Positions 1-8,622 are shown, numbered from the stretch's first letter. The stretch is 64,000 nt of DNA from Shewanella sp. Arc9-LZ (GCF_010092445.1 NZ_CP048031.1:3782001-3846000); one strand, 5' to 3'. Numbers and translations are program-made. The notes: generated by a model from the sequence alone, not told the origin.

Positions 1-350
1 TCGCCTTCAGCTATTGCAACACCAGTACGCAAGGTATGCGTCACGTCAGCAACAGCAAACTGATGCCCTCGAGGGCTATGGTATTCTTTGGCAAATGACG
101 AACCCGCCCATAAAATGATATTGGCAGGATATTGCGCCAGTATATCGTCTCGTTCGACTTGTTCTTCTGTTGCTTGCCAAGAGTCATATTGTTGTGGAAA
201 CTTAAGTTGATTAGGATCCACTTCAGCACTTTGAAGCGACCAAGACGTTAAACTCAGCAATGCCATTGCGCTAATAATAATGCTTAACCCTACCTTGCTT
301 CGCATTGGCCGAGTCGCTTTCATTATTACATCGATAAGTAGATCCATCAT
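1..350 (-). CDS. nrfA: Cytochrome c nitrite reductase NrfA, N-terminal part (cut by window edge)
   Basis: Reading the minus strand from an ATG at 350 gives 116 codons open to the window edge. After a signal-anchor stretch (about residues 19-36) the protein contains [12 protein letters not shown] and [11 protein letters not shown], which line up with the N-terminal region of E. coli NrfA (ILWAGYPFSRDY, PRGHAFAVTDV). NrfA is the periplasmic multihaem enzyme that reduces nitrite to ammonium with six electrons. The window ends before the first haem-binding motif, so haem number and the CXXCK active-site motif cannot be checked. The start is supported by GGAGAAAGG about 8 bases upstream. nnrS lies 126 bp upstream on the same strand, which fits a nitrogen-oxide module. 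Confidence 0.85.
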   Translation of the reverse strand, partial: MMDLLIDVIMKATRPMRSKVGLSIIISAMALLSLTSWSLQSAEVDPNQLKFPQQYDSWQATEEQVERDDILAQYPANIILWAGSSFAKEYHSPRGHQFAVADVTHTLRTGVAIAEG

Positions 351-385
351 ATTGCTAACCTTTCTCCAATCTCTTAATTTACAGC

Positions 386-411
386 GCTACACTGTTCGAT
401 AAGTCTGTAGC
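386..411. promoter_or_regulatory. Weak inverted repeat upstream of nrfA
   Basis: GCTACA at 386-391 and TGTAGC at 406-411 are perfect inverted arms around a 14-base spacer. The repeat lies 36-61 bp upstream of the nrfA start. There is no T tract, so it is not a terminator. The arms are short and this may be chance. Confidence 0.2.
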
Positions 412-434
412 ACTACTTTTGAACTGTTTAGTAT

Positions 435-454
435 AGTTAACTGTTTCGTTAACT
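435..454. promoter_or_regulatory. Perfect 7-6-7 inverted repeat upstream of nrfA (operator candidate)
   Basis: AGTTAAC (435-441), a 6-base spacer, and GTTAACT (448-454) form a perfect palindrome in the 126-bp gap between nnrS and nrfA, about 85 bp upstream of the nrfA start. It has no run of T, so an operator is likelier than a terminator. It does not match the CRP or FNR consensus, and I cannot name the regulator. Confidence 0.4.
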
Positions 455-476
455 TGCGTCATCAATTTAGCTCACG

Positions 477-1703
477 TTATCCAGGACGGCCATCAAGACG
501 TGGTCGTAGTAAAATCGGCGCGTAAAACCACACAAATAAACCAAAACCGACAAACCAACATGCTCCAGCTGCCCATAACCAAATTTGGGTGTACTCAGGC
601 ATCAACAAAGGCATTCCTGCACGTAAAACAGCAGCGAGAGGCAAACATAAAAATGCCCACGTCATGTTGGGGCCTTGATAGATATTGCGACTAGTATGCC
701 CAAGTGAAACGCGAGAAATCATTGATAAACATAATGATGCGATGCCGCCAATAGCAAATAAATGCAATAAGGTACGATAGGCATATTCGTTATCAATGTT
801 GATTGCCATTAATAACAATGTGATTGGCAACGATAGATACGAAATATGCAATGACCACAGCATCGGCTCTTTTAGGGTTTTATGTGCTTGCCAACGAGCA
901 AAACGGACTAAATGCAATATGCCTGCTACTGCTAAAAGTGCTTGTTCAACTCCTTTGGGGAACCAGTGACTTATTGCTTGAATAAACAGTAAACCCATTG
1001 CTAATAATAATGTATTTTCTAACACATTAATGGGATCAGGCTTGGGTTGTTGAATTTTCATTGCGGTAAAAAATGGGATCACTCGACCGCCAACAATGGT
1101 AATAACCATGGCAAGCCACCAAATCATTCCTTGCCATAATTGGGTCGATAACGAAAAGTTACGTTCGGACAAGGCGTAATAACTGGCTAAATTAACCAAC
1201 AATGCGACCACCAGCATGATAGGAAAACCTATATTGCGCCATTGTTTAACCGGATAAATACAGCGCCACAATGCCAACGCACTTAACCCTAAAAATAAGC
1301 TGTCAAATATTGCAGGTAGTATCAAAGGAATGTTCATTGGTAATAGCAACATTAAGCGGGCAATGAGCCAACAACCAAAGGTGACCATTAACGCGCGTCC
1401 CGTAATGGTGGGTTGATTGGTCCACGCTTGTACTGCTGTGAGTAAAAAACCGCACACAATAGCCATAGCGAAACCAAATAACATTTCGTGAGGATGCCAC
1501 CATAGCGGCACAACATTGGCCCAAAACTCACTGTTAAATAAGCTATATTGCGGAGTAAACCAGCCCATTAACCACAACGGGATGTATAACGCTGCGACAC
1601 TTGCTCCACCTAAAAAAAACGGTCTAAAACCCAAACGCCATATTGCAGGAGTGTTATCAATTTCAGCAGGATCATCAATATTCAGCATAAGCAGTGCACT
1701 CAC
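477..1703 (-). CDS. nnrS: NnrS family haem/copper membrane protein (NO stress)
   Basis: A 408-residue polytopic protein with about 12 hydrophobic segments. It opens with the NnrS signature WRLGFRPFFLGG, and PLWWHPHEMLFGF supplies conserved histidines. NnrS proteins bind haem and copper and protect against nitric oxide and nitrosative stress. They are commonly controlled by NsrR or FNR/Nnr regulators. The 1703 start codon is GTG; an in-frame ATG at 1688 is a possible alternative and neither has a strong ribosome-binding site. nrfA follows on the same strand, so NO made during nitrite reduction is a sensible physiological link. An NsrR-like palindrome lies 28-50 bp upstream. Confidence 0.9.
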   Translation of the reverse strand: MSALLMLNIDDPAEIDNTPAIWRLGFRPFFLGGASVAALYIPLWLMGWFTPQYSLFNSEFWANVVPLWWHPHEMLFGFAMAIVCGFLLTAVQAWTNQPTITGRALMVTFGCWLIARLMLLLPMNIPLILPAIFDSLFLGLSALALWRCIYPVKQWRNIGFPIMLVVALLVNLASYYALSERNFSLSTQLWQGMIWWLAMVITIVGGRVIPFFTAMKIQQPKPDPINVLENTLLLAMGLLFIQAISHWFPKGVEQALLAVAGILHLVRFARWQAHKTLKEPMLWSLHISYLSLPITLLLMAINIDNEYAYRTLLHLFAIGGIASLCLSMISRVSLGHTSRNIYQGPNMTWAFLCLPLAAVLRAGMPLLMPEYTQIWLWAAGACWFVGFGLFVWFYAPILLRPRLDGRPG

Positions 1704-1730
1704 TTAGTGGATTAACATCAACAAGATTTA

Positions 1731-1753
1731 AACATGTATAATATATAAATCTT
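1731..1753 (-). promoter_or_regulatory. NsrR-like operator candidate upstream of nnrS
   Basis: On the minus strand this 23-base site fits the gammaproteobacterial NsrR pattern, two 11-mers of the AANATGCATTT type facing each other. I count about 14 of 20 fixed positions. It lies 28-50 bp upstream of the nnrS start, and nnrS is a known NsrR target in related bacteria. The match is partial, so this is an inference. Confidence 0.4.
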
Positions 1754-1789
1754 TAATATAGCCATTCTATGCTGTTAATTGATGTGCTT

Positions 1790-1803
1790 CAATCAATACT
1801 CAT
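1790..1803 (-). promoter_or_regulatory. Possible FNR-like site upstream of nnrS
   Basis: The minus strand reads TTGATGAGTATTGA. The left half of the FNR consensus (TTGAT-N4-ATCAA) is perfect and the right half matches 3 of 5 bases. It lies about 90-100 bp upstream of nnrS, a position suited to anaerobic activation. The evidence is weak because only one half is good. Confidence 0.25.
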
Positions 1804-1843
1804 CAATCCACTCACCAGCCAAGCTCATAGTGTGATCTAACGC

Positions 1844-1880
1844 AAAAAAAGCCGCTATTATCATAAGAGATAATAGCGGC
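1844..1880 (-). terminator. Rho-independent terminator of the phrB operon
   Basis: GCCGCTATTATC (1851-1862) pairs perfectly with GATAATAGCGGC (1869-1880) around a 6-base loop. On the minus strand the 12-bp stem is followed by seven T (the A run at 1844-1850). It closes the leftward phrB transcription unit. Confidence 0.9.
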
Positions 1881-2001
1881 TTAATTGTGTTGTTGCTGAT
1901 TTCTCGAACTAAAATGGACTCAGTAACCTGAGTTCAAGATAAAAAACGGCTCTCAAACAGCCCTTTGTCTTGCTAACTGCGTTAAATGTTGATCGAAACA
2001 A

Positions 2002-3435
2002 TTAACCACGCTTTAGCGCACTTAGTACTTCTATCGCCCGCAAGCGTGCCATCTTGTGTTCAACAATAGGTTGTGGGTATCGGTCATCCTGGCGTTGTGC
2101 AAATAAGTCATTAACATTGATGGTTTTGGGTTGATGAATATCGGCCAAAGACCAAGTAGACAATTCGGGAACATAATGCTTTATGAAACTGGCATCAGGG
2201 TCGAACTTGCTACTTTGGGTCATTGGGTTAAATACGCGAAAATAAGGTTGCGCATCGCAGCCTGTTCCTGCTGACCATTGCCAACCACCATTATTGGCGG
2301 CTAAGTCACCATCAATTAGTTTTTGCCTAAAATATCGCTCGCCCCAACGCCAATCCACCAATAGGTGTTTAGTTAAAAAGCTGGCTACCACCATGCGTAA
2401 TCGATTATGCATCCAACCGGTTTGATTTAATTGACGCATAGCAGCATCAATAATTGGATAGCCTGTTTGGCCATCACACCAGGCGGTAAACTCAGCAAGA
2501 TTATTACGCCACACAATGCCGTCGCCTAACTCATTAAAGTTATGGTTCATGGATAAGCGTGGAAATGCCACCAGTAAATGGCGATAAAACTCACGCCAAA
2601 TCAATTCATTTAACCACGTTTTTGCGGGGCAAGTGTCATCAACTAAGGCTTGAGGATAACGCGCTAATATCGCTGCGACACATTGACGAGAACTAATAAC
2701 CCCAATAGCTAAAAAAGGCGATAATCGACTGGTTCCTTCAAGGGCTGGAAAATCCCTCTCAGCTTGATAATCTGCAACTTGGTTTGCCAGAAATTGATCG
2801 AGTATTCGCTTTGCAGCGCCTTCTCCAGCAGACCATTGCTCACTAGACATTTTATCGCAGTTAAATACGATTTCGCTAGGGGCTGGAAGTACAGCAGCGA
2901 TTGGCGCAGGCACCGCGACCGGAACAATCGCGCGCTGGCCGGCAATGCTTTTCCACTTTTTAGCAAAAGGGCTAAAGACTTTGTACATATCACCAGCCAA
3001 GTTTTTCACTTGCCCAGCTGCTAATACACAATCTTGGTCGATTAACGTTAATGGTACACCGCTATCGATTAAAGCGCGGTCTCGACGACGTTCATTTATT
3101 TCAGGCTCATTAGCAGCATACACAGTTGCTATATCATGTTGTGCGATATAAGCGGCTAACAGGGTTTGTACTTCATCAAAGTCTTGTGCGTGCAACACAT
3201 CTAGATGAATACCTAACACCGCCAATGCCTGCGCTAACAAATTGACATGTCGCTGGATAAAATCAATTTGTATCGGTGCAACATCATGCTGCGCCCATTG
3301 TGCTGGTGTGACAAAATACACAGCTCGAACATGACTATGATTACTGGCAGCAAACTCACACGCAGCCACTAAAGCCGGATTATCTGCCACCCGTAAATCT
3401 TGCCTAAACCACATCAAACTATTCATAGAAGTCAT
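2002..3435 (-). CDS. phrB: Deoxyribodipyrimidine photolyase
   Basis: A 477-residue class I CPD photolyase, close to the 472 residues of E. coli PhrB. The N-terminal Rossmann domain opens MWFRQDLRVADNPAL. The C-terminal FAD domain contains WRWGERYFRQKLIDGDLA and GGWQWSAGTGCDAQPYFR, which carry the FAD-binding and tryptophan electron-transfer residues. The enzyme repairs cyclobutane pyrimidine dimers using blue light, FADH- and an antenna cofactor. The ATG at 3435 is used; a second ATG at 3426 is equally possible. The stop of the upstream TudS-DUF1722 gene is only 11 bp away, so the two are almost certainly co-transcribed. Confidence 0.95.
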   Translation of the reverse strand: MTSMNSLMWFRQDLRVADNPALVAACEFAASNHSHVRAVYFVTPAQWAQHDVAPIQIDFIQRHVNLLAQALAVLGIHLDVLHAQDFDEVQTLLAAYIAQHDIATVYAANEPEINERRRDRALIDSGVPLTLIDQDCVLAAGQVKNLAGDMYKVFSPFAKKWKSIAGQRAIVPVAVPAPIAAVLPAPSEIVFNCDKMSSEQWSAGEGAAKRILDQFLANQVADYQAERDFPALEGTSRLSPFLAIGVISSRQCVAAILARYPQALVDDTCPAKTWLNELIWREFYRHLLVAFPRLSMNHNFNELGDGIVWRNNLAEFTAWCDGQTGYPIIDAAMRQLNQTGWMHNRLRMVVASFLTKHLLVDWRWGERYFRQKLIDGDLAANNGGWQWSAGTGCDAQPYFRVFNPMTQSSKFDPDASFIKHYVPELSTWSLADIHQPKTINVNDLFAQRQDDRYPQPIVEHKMARLRAIEVLSALKRG

Positions 3436-3446
3436 TCACAATAGAC

Positions 3447-4409
3447 CTAATAAGCATAACGAAGCTTAAGCGCTTCTGGATGTGGATTTAAATACACCTG
3501 CTCTTGAATATACGGGGTATGAAACTCACGTACATAATGGTTAATCAAGGTGATTGGCACCAGCAAAGGCAATAACCCTTGGCGATACTTTAAAATTGAC
3601 TCACTCAACTCTTCTTTCTGTTCAGCGGTCAATTGCTTCTTAAAATAGCCTTGAATATGCTGCAAAGTACTGGTGTGATTTTTACGGGTGGCAATAATTT
3701 TAAGTGCCGTCATAAAGCCTTCAAAATATTGTTGCGCAGTTTGCTCAACATCTTGAATATCAGCCAGTATAGGTCCTAAATCGCGATACCACTGCGGGCT
3801 GTGGGCCATTAATAGATACTTATAACGCGAATGGAACTGCATTAACTTATGCTTAGTGATGCCCGATTTAGTCATTTGCTTCCAATCGTTATAAGCAAAT
3901 ACACGGGTAAAAAAGTTTTCTCTTAATGGCAAATCATGCAAACGGCCTTCTTCTTCTACAGGCAGAAATGGGTAGCGTTCCATTAATTTTTTTGCAAAAA
4001 CACCGATGCCGGTTTTAGTGCCATGATTGGTACCAATTTTGTACTCGGTAACCCTTTCCATGCCACAGGTTGGTGATTTGGCACATAAAATATAACCGCC
4101 AAGGTAATCAAGCTCTTCCACTTTGGCTTGGGAGTATTCATTAAGCTTGTCTGTCACATCGAGCGTTCCATCAGCACTGCGAATATGCACTACATCGCCA
4201 TCTCGTATTTGACGGATACTTTTGCGTGGTGCGCCCATGCCAATCGCCATTTCAGGGCAAACAGTGGTGTATTCAAAAAATGGTTCTATTTCTTGTCTAC
4301 AGTAATAAGAGTTTTTGTGTCCGCCATCAAAGCGGACTTGGTTACCCAACAAGCAACTGCTGATCCCAATTTGGATTTTTTCTGGCACAAATGTATCGAT
4401 ATTTGGCAT
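3447..4409 (-). CDS. TudS (DUF523) plus DUF1722 two-domain protein
   Basis: The N-terminal half is a DUF523 domain and the C-terminal half (about residues 190-320) a DUF1722/YbgA domain. DUF523 proteins have been characterised as TudS, [4Fe-4S]-dependent enzymes that remove sulfur from thiouracil. Family cysteines are visible in SSCLLG, TVCPE and SPTCG (residues 22, 54 and 118 counted from the upstream GTG at 4418). The ATG at 4409 is preferred because AGGAG sits 8 bases upstream; the GTG at 4418 would overlap that site. The gene is 11 bp upstream of phrB, an arrangement suggesting a shared light or DNA-damage role. The function of DUF1722 and of the fused form in this organism is unproven. 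Confidence 0.85.
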   Translation of the reverse strand: MPNIDTFVPEKIQIGISSCLLGNQVRFDGGHKNSYYCRQEIEPFFEYTTVCPEMAIGMGAPRKSIRQIRDGDVVHIRSADGTLDVTDKLNEYSQAKVEELDYLGGYILCAKSPTCGMERVTEYKIGTNHGTKTGIGVFAKKLMERYPFLPVEEEGRLHDLPLRENFFTRVFAYNDWKQMTKSGITKHKLMQFHSRYKYLLMAHSPQWYRDLGPILADIQDVEQTAQQYFEGFMTALKIIATRKNHTSTLQHIQGYFKKQLTAEQKEELSESILKYRQGLLPLLVPITLINHYVREFHTPYIQEQVYLNPHPEALKLRYAY

Positions 4410-4585
4410 ATTATGCACTCCTGTGGCAACTGTAATATTCCCAAAGTGGGATAAAAAAAGATGTCATGCTAACTACATATACTATTAAGCAAAAATACGA
4501 ATAAAACACCCATTAAGTTCATTATTTATAGGGTTATTTATCGTTTTTGCAATATGAGCCTACATATTAGTCAAATAACGCACAC

Positions 4586-4608
4586 AAAAAAACAGAACCT
4601 AAGTTCTG
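4586..4608 (-). terminator. Terminator of the DUF368 gene
   Basis: CAGAAC (4593-4598) and GTTCTG (4603-4608) form a 6-bp stem with a 4-base loop, followed on the minus strand by seven T (A run 4586-4592). It lies about 60 bp after the DUF368 stop codon. Confidence 0.75.
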
Positions 4609-4669
4609 CTTCATTATTCATCTTTTACTTGTCTTCCACCTGAACGGCCCAGATTAAGCTTCAACAGGA

Positions 4670-5599
4670 TTAACTATTCGCTTTGTTGCCGACGCGTTCT
4701 AATCCCCACACCAAACCAATCCCCACCAGCAGACACACTATGGCAATGATAATTTGTGATGATTCGCCAGTGATTTGCTCAAACTGAAACGGAGATAAAT
4801 TTTGCTCAACCAAAGGCACTAATTCACCCTTAGAATTCTCGCGCCAACTGATCACTTGTTTCCATGGCCAAATTTTACCTAGCGTCCCGAGCATTAATCC
4901 CGTTAAAAATAATAACGTCGTGTCATGGAATTTACGTAACAAGGCCGATAACACATGACTAAAACTTAATAATCCAATCACAGCACCAATCGCAAAACAG
5001 GCTAAATAAACAATATCAAAGCCTTTAGCTGCCGCTAATACCGCTGGATACATCCCTAAAAGCAACAAAATAAAGCTGCCTGAAATCCCAGGTAATATCA
5101 TGGCGCAAATAGCAATAGCACCACAAAAGAAGAAATTAAGGTAACTCACCTGCATTTCAATAGGATGTAACACTGTAATAGCCCACGCAAAGGCGACACC
5201 GACAATGAACATGGCAATCCGCATAGCAGTGAATTTGTTCACTTGCTTAAGCATATGAACCACTGAAAATAAAATTAATCCAAAAAAGAACGACCACACA
5301 GGAATGGGGTGAGTAACCAATAGCCAAGAAATCAATTTAGCTAAGGTAAAAATACTGGTGAGGATCCCACCAAATACACACACGAGAAAAGGACCGTTAA
5401 TGTGTAAAAAGGCGGCTTTAATGCCTTTTTGTTTGATAATGCCCACTAACGACCAGTTTATTTTGCGAATGCCATCCAATAATGGGTCTAAAATACCGGT
5501 AATAAACGCAATAGTGCCACCCGACACGCCCGGCACAACATCTGCAGCGCCCATGGCCATACCTTTGAAATAATTCAATAACAGTGAGTCAGTTTTCAA
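4670..5599 (-). CDS. popT: DUF368 polyprenyl-phosphate translocase
   Basis: A 309-residue inner-membrane protein with about 9-10 hydrophobic segments. It has the two inverted DUF368 signatures: GAADVVPGVSGGTIAFITG near the N-terminus and ILPGISGSFILLLLGMYP near residue 170. DUF368 proteins were recently shown to recycle undecaprenyl phosphate, the lipid carrier for peptidoglycan and O-antigen, back across the cytoplasmic membrane. In Vibrio cholerae the homologue matters under alkaline, sodium-rich conditions, which fits a marine host. The gene has its own terminator and is divergent from the DUF4442 gene. The family assignment is secure; the symbol follows the family name. Confidence 0.85.
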   Translation of the reverse strand: MKTDSLLLNYFKGMAMGAADVVPGVSGGTIAFITGILDPLLDGIRKINWSLVGIIKQKGIKAAFLHINGPFLVCVFGGILTSIFTLAKLISWLLVTHPIPVWSFFFGLILFSVVHMLKQVNKFTAMRIAMFIVGVAFAWAITVLHPIEMQVSYLNFFFCGAIAICAMILPGISGSFILLLLGMYPAVLAAAKGFDIVYLACFAIGAVIGLLSFSHVLSALLRKFHDTTLLFLTGLMLGTLGKIWPWKQVISWRENSKGELVPLVEQNLSPFQFEQITGESSQIIIAIVCLLVGIGLVWGLERVGNKANS

Positions 5600-5738
5600 A
5601 ATTCATCCTTAATGTGTCTAATCACGTAAATTATACCTGTGCCCTTTGCAATGAGCGATGGAAAATATTCAACGGGGCTTTTCCGCAGGTTACAACAATG
5701 TTAATCTCGTCCGACCAGATAACGATTAGAGTTCATTT

Positions 5739-6215
5739 ATGATCCCAACTAAACCCAATAAAGTCATGTCGCTATATAAGAAAGTCACTGCTTATCCATT
5801 TGGTAAACAGATTTTTTCTAAAATGGTGTCTCGAATGGCGCCCTATTTTGGCACAGTACACCCTTACATAAGTGATTTACGCGTTAACCGCTGCGAATGT
5901 TTAATCAAAAAGCGCAAGAAAGTCCAAAATCATATTGGAACCGTGCATGTGATTGCCATTTGTAATGGTCTGGAAATGGCCATGGGTACGATGGCAGAAG
6001 CATCTATCCCGGCTCATTTACGCTGGATCCCTAAAGGCATGAGCGTTGATTACACCGCCAAAGCGGGCAGCGACATTTTATGTGTGGCAGAGGTAAAACC
6101 AGAACAATGGCAAGTGGGTGATATGTTAGTCGACGTAAAAGCCTATGACACTAACGGTGTTGTGGTGGTCCAAGGGCATATTAAGCTATGGATTTCAGAG
6201 AAACCTCAAAAATAA
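5739..6215 (+). CDS. DUF4442 hotdog-fold protein (putative thioesterase)
   Basis: A 158-residue protein of the DUF4442 family, hotdog-fold proteins related to acyl-CoA thioesterases. Typical segments are APYFGTVHPYISDLR, the helix region HVIAICNGLEMAMGTMAEASIP and the strand GMSVDYTAKAGSD. The substrate is unknown. The ATG at 5739 has AGAG a short distance upstream; an internal ATG at 5766 is also possible. The next gene (SPFH protein) begins 45 bp downstream on the same strand and may be co-transcribed. Confidence 0.75.
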   Translation: MIPTKPNKVMSLYKKVTAYPFGKQIFSKMVSRMAPYFGTVHPYISDLRVNRCECLIKKRKKVQNHIGTVHVIAICNGLEMAMGTMAEASIPAHLRWIPKGMSVDYTAKAGSDILCVAEVKPEQWQVGDMLVDVKAYDTNGVVVVQGHIKLWISEKPQK

Positions 6216-6260
6216 CTAAGTAATTTAATCACCTTTATTCACTTTTGCTAGGGAAGCATA

Positions 6261-7148
6261 ATGTTAAAAAATGGTCTGGCGCAAGCTAACACAAATCATC
6301 TCGGTAAAATCATTCCTGTCGTAGTTTTACTGCTAATGCTGATCAGTTTATATGGTAGCTGGTATACCATTGATCAGGGCGAACGTGGGGTATTGCTGCG
6401 TAACGGTAAAATTATTGATACTGCAGAACCCGGTCTTGGATTTAAAATTCCACTGATGGATACCGTGGTTAAAATATCAACCCAAACTCACACCGCAAAC
6501 TACCAAGGTTTACAGGCGTATAGCCGCGATCAACAACCAGCCACCTTACGCGCATCTGTCACATTTAGCATACCGCCAGATCGTGTTGAAGAAGTATATG
6601 CTAATTTCAAAAGTATCGACTTAATGGTGTCGCGCTTACTCGACCGCCAAGTGCCAACCCAAATTGAGAATATTTTTGGTAAATACACTGCTATTTCTGC
6701 CGTCCAAGAACGTATCAAGTTTGGTATTGATGTGACTGACGCCATTACTAAATCGATTAAAGGCCCGGTGACCATTAATTCGGTACAGATTGAAAATATC
6801 GACTTTAGCAACGCATACGAGAAATCAGTAGAAGACAGAATGCGTGCAGAAGTAGAAGTACAAACCCAATTACAGAATCTTGAAAAAGAGCGTGTTAGTG
6901 CCCAAATTGCTGTCACTCAAGCACAAGCGGAAGCAGACTCACAATTGGCCCGCGCAATTGCCGAAGCAGAAAGTATCCGTATTAAAGGTAACGCAGAAGC
7001 ATCAGCCATTAAAATTCGTGCTGAAGCGCTAGCGCAAAATCAAAATTTAGTTGAATTGACTAAAGCGGAACGTTGGGATGGGCGCTTACCAACAACCATG
7101 CTACCTACTGGTACTATCCCGTTTCTTGAAGTGCAAACAACCAAATAA
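6261..7148 (+). CDS. SPFH/band 7 (prohibitin-like) membrane protein
   Basis: A 295-residue protein with one N-terminal membrane segment (about residues 15-33), then a band 7 domain (GERGVLLRNGKIIDTAEPG) and a long Ala/Glu-rich coiled coil (about residues 190-265). This is the layout of prohibitin, HflK/HflC and flotillin-type scaffolds that oligomerise on the inner membrane and modulate proteases or membrane domains. It is not an HflK/HflC pair: there is one copy and no hfl neighbours. GGAAG upstream of the ATG supports the start. A strong terminator follows. The specific partner is unknown. Confidence 0.85.
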   Translation: MLKNGLAQANTNHLGKIIPVVVLLLMLISLYGSWYTIDQGERGVLLRNGKIIDTAEPGLGFKIPLMDTVVKISTQTHTANYQGLQAYSRDQQPATLRASVTFSIPPDRVEEVYANFKSIDLMVSRLLDRQVPTQIENIFGKYTAISAVQERIKFGIDVTDAITKSIKGPVTINSVQIENIDFSNAYEKSVEDRMRAEVEVQTQLQNLEKERVSAQIAVTQAQAEADSQLARAIAEAESIRIKGNAEASAIKIRAEALAQNQNLVELTKAERWDGRLPTTMLPTGTIPFLEVQTTK

Positions 7149-7170
7149 ACCAAACTGCATACTTCACAAA

Positions 7171-7208
7171 CCAAGCGTTCGGTATTAATACTGAACGCTT
7201 GGTTTTTT
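7171..7208 (+). terminator. Terminator after the SPFH gene
   Basis: CCAAGCGTTC (7171-7180) pairs with GAACGCTTGG (7193-7202). The centre contains the palindrome GTATTAATAC, so the stem can extend. Six T follow at 7203-7208. Confidence 0.9.
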
Positions 7209-7354
7209 ATCATCATCTTGCCTCACCTAAACGTATTATCTAGTTGCATTACCGCTTTTGGCTGGTAATCTCTAACAGCGCCTCTTTAATGAATAAAGAG
7301 GGTTTATAAACAGCTAAAAATAAAAGGAATTAAGCGATTAACACTGTAACCTAC

Positions 7355-8503
7355 ATGGATGAGCATAGCGCTCCGGTCCAACAAGCTCGTTTGGCTAATC
7401 TTGACGCTATCAGAGGGCTTGGCGTATTAGGTATTTTCTTCCTTAATATCTATTTTATGGGCAATAGTTTTTTCGGTTACGCTCCTCATGAGGTTCAACC
7501 CACCAGCGACATTATCCTACTCATTTTTAGCAATTTCTTTTTAGAAGGTCGTTTCTTTAGCCTATTTGCGATGATTTTTGGGGTGGGAATGCTAATCCAA
7601 TACCAACGCCAGCAAATGAGAATGGAGACAGCCACCACTACTCAGCAGAATAAACGCATAAAAAGCCGTCTGTATTGGTTAATTGCCTTTGGCGTAATAC
7701 ACGCTATTTTCATCTTTCCTGGCGATATATTATTGTCTTATGGTGTCAGTGGATTATTGGCTTTTCGCTACATTAGCCTCAGTGCCGATGAACTAATTCG
7801 TAAAGCTAAATGGTTTATCTTTTTATCATTTATACCCATCGCACTTATTTCGCTCATGCCAGACGATCAAGTTTATTCACGAGATTCTGCTTTCTTCATC
7901 GAGCAACTTGCTGCTTGGACAGGCAGCTACCAACAACAACTGACCCTGCACCTAACCATGTTTGCGTACATGCTGGCGGTTATTCCATTAACGTTAATGT
8001 GGTATATCACCGGCTTAATGCTTTTAGGGATGGCGTTATATAGACGCAATATCTTTGTTGATGGATTGGATAATAAAACCCTGTGGCAATGTGTATTTTG
8101 GGCCATCACATTAGCATCATTAGACTCGATATTAAGTCTAAGTGGCAATCAGATGTTGGAGTCGATGTCTGATCTTTTATTGTGGTTCAGCGCTATTGCG
8201 ACGGCTTTGATTTACATCCACATTATTGTTAAATTCTGCCAAAATACGCCACATAGACTGAAGCTACTGCAAAACGTCGGGCGGATGGCGTTTAGTTTGT
8301 ACATTCTCCAGTCAATAGTCGGTATTTTACTGTTACGTTATATCGCACCAGACTGGCTGTACTCACTAGACCGGATAGGTTACGTCTCAATTGCGATTAT
8401 CTACAGTGTATTTCAACTGTTGTTAGCGGATGTCTATTTACGCAAATTCAATCAAGGCCCATTAGAAAAGCTTTGGCGTGTATTAGTCTCCCGCACAAGC
8501 TAA
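7355..8503 (+). CDS. DUF418 domain membrane protein (YeiB-like)
   Basis: A 382-residue polytopic protein with the N-terminal DUF418/YeiB signature RLANLDAIRGLGVLGIFFLN and a C-terminal segment (NVGRMAFSLYILQSIVGILLL) typical of the family. About 9-10 membrane segments are visible. YeiB/DUF418 proteins are thought to be transporters or acyltransferase-related membrane proteins, but no reaction is established. The ATG at 7355 lacks a Shine-Dalgarno sequence. An in-frame ATT at 7337 has AAGGA at ideal distance (8 bases), so translation may really start there. The gene appears to be a single transcription unit. Confidence 0.8.
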   Translation: MDEHSAPVQQARLANLDAIRGLGVLGIFFLNIYFMGNSFFGYAPHEVQPTSDIILLIFSNFFLEGRFFSLFAMIFGVGMLIQYQRQQMRMETATTTQQNKRIKSRLYWLIAFGVIHAIFIFPGDILLSYGVSGLLAFRYISLSADELIRKAKWFIFLSFIPIALISLMPDDQVYSRDSAFFIEQLAAWTGSYQQQLTLHLTMFAYMLAVIPLTLMWYITGLMLLGMALYRRNIFVDGLDNKTLWQCVFWAITLASLDSILSLSGNQMLESMSDLLLWFSAIATALIYIHIIVKFCQNTPHRLKLLQNVGRMAFSLYILQSIVGILLLRYIAPDWLYSLDRIGYVSIAIIYSVFQLLLADVYLRKFNQGPLEKLWRVLVSRTS

Positions 8504-8622
8504 TGAAACATATACACTTAAAAGAAGAATCTATGCAACTACCATTGTGTGCAATGCTGATTAATCTCATCAGTATGACGAAATCAATATGATAAAATTA
8601 ATCTCACAGAGCAGGCACTAAA

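Noticed and set aside
7143..7354. tRNA or small RNA in the gap before the DUF418 gene
   Set aside because: Apart from the SPFH terminator hairpin there is no cloverleaf or promoter-terminator pair.
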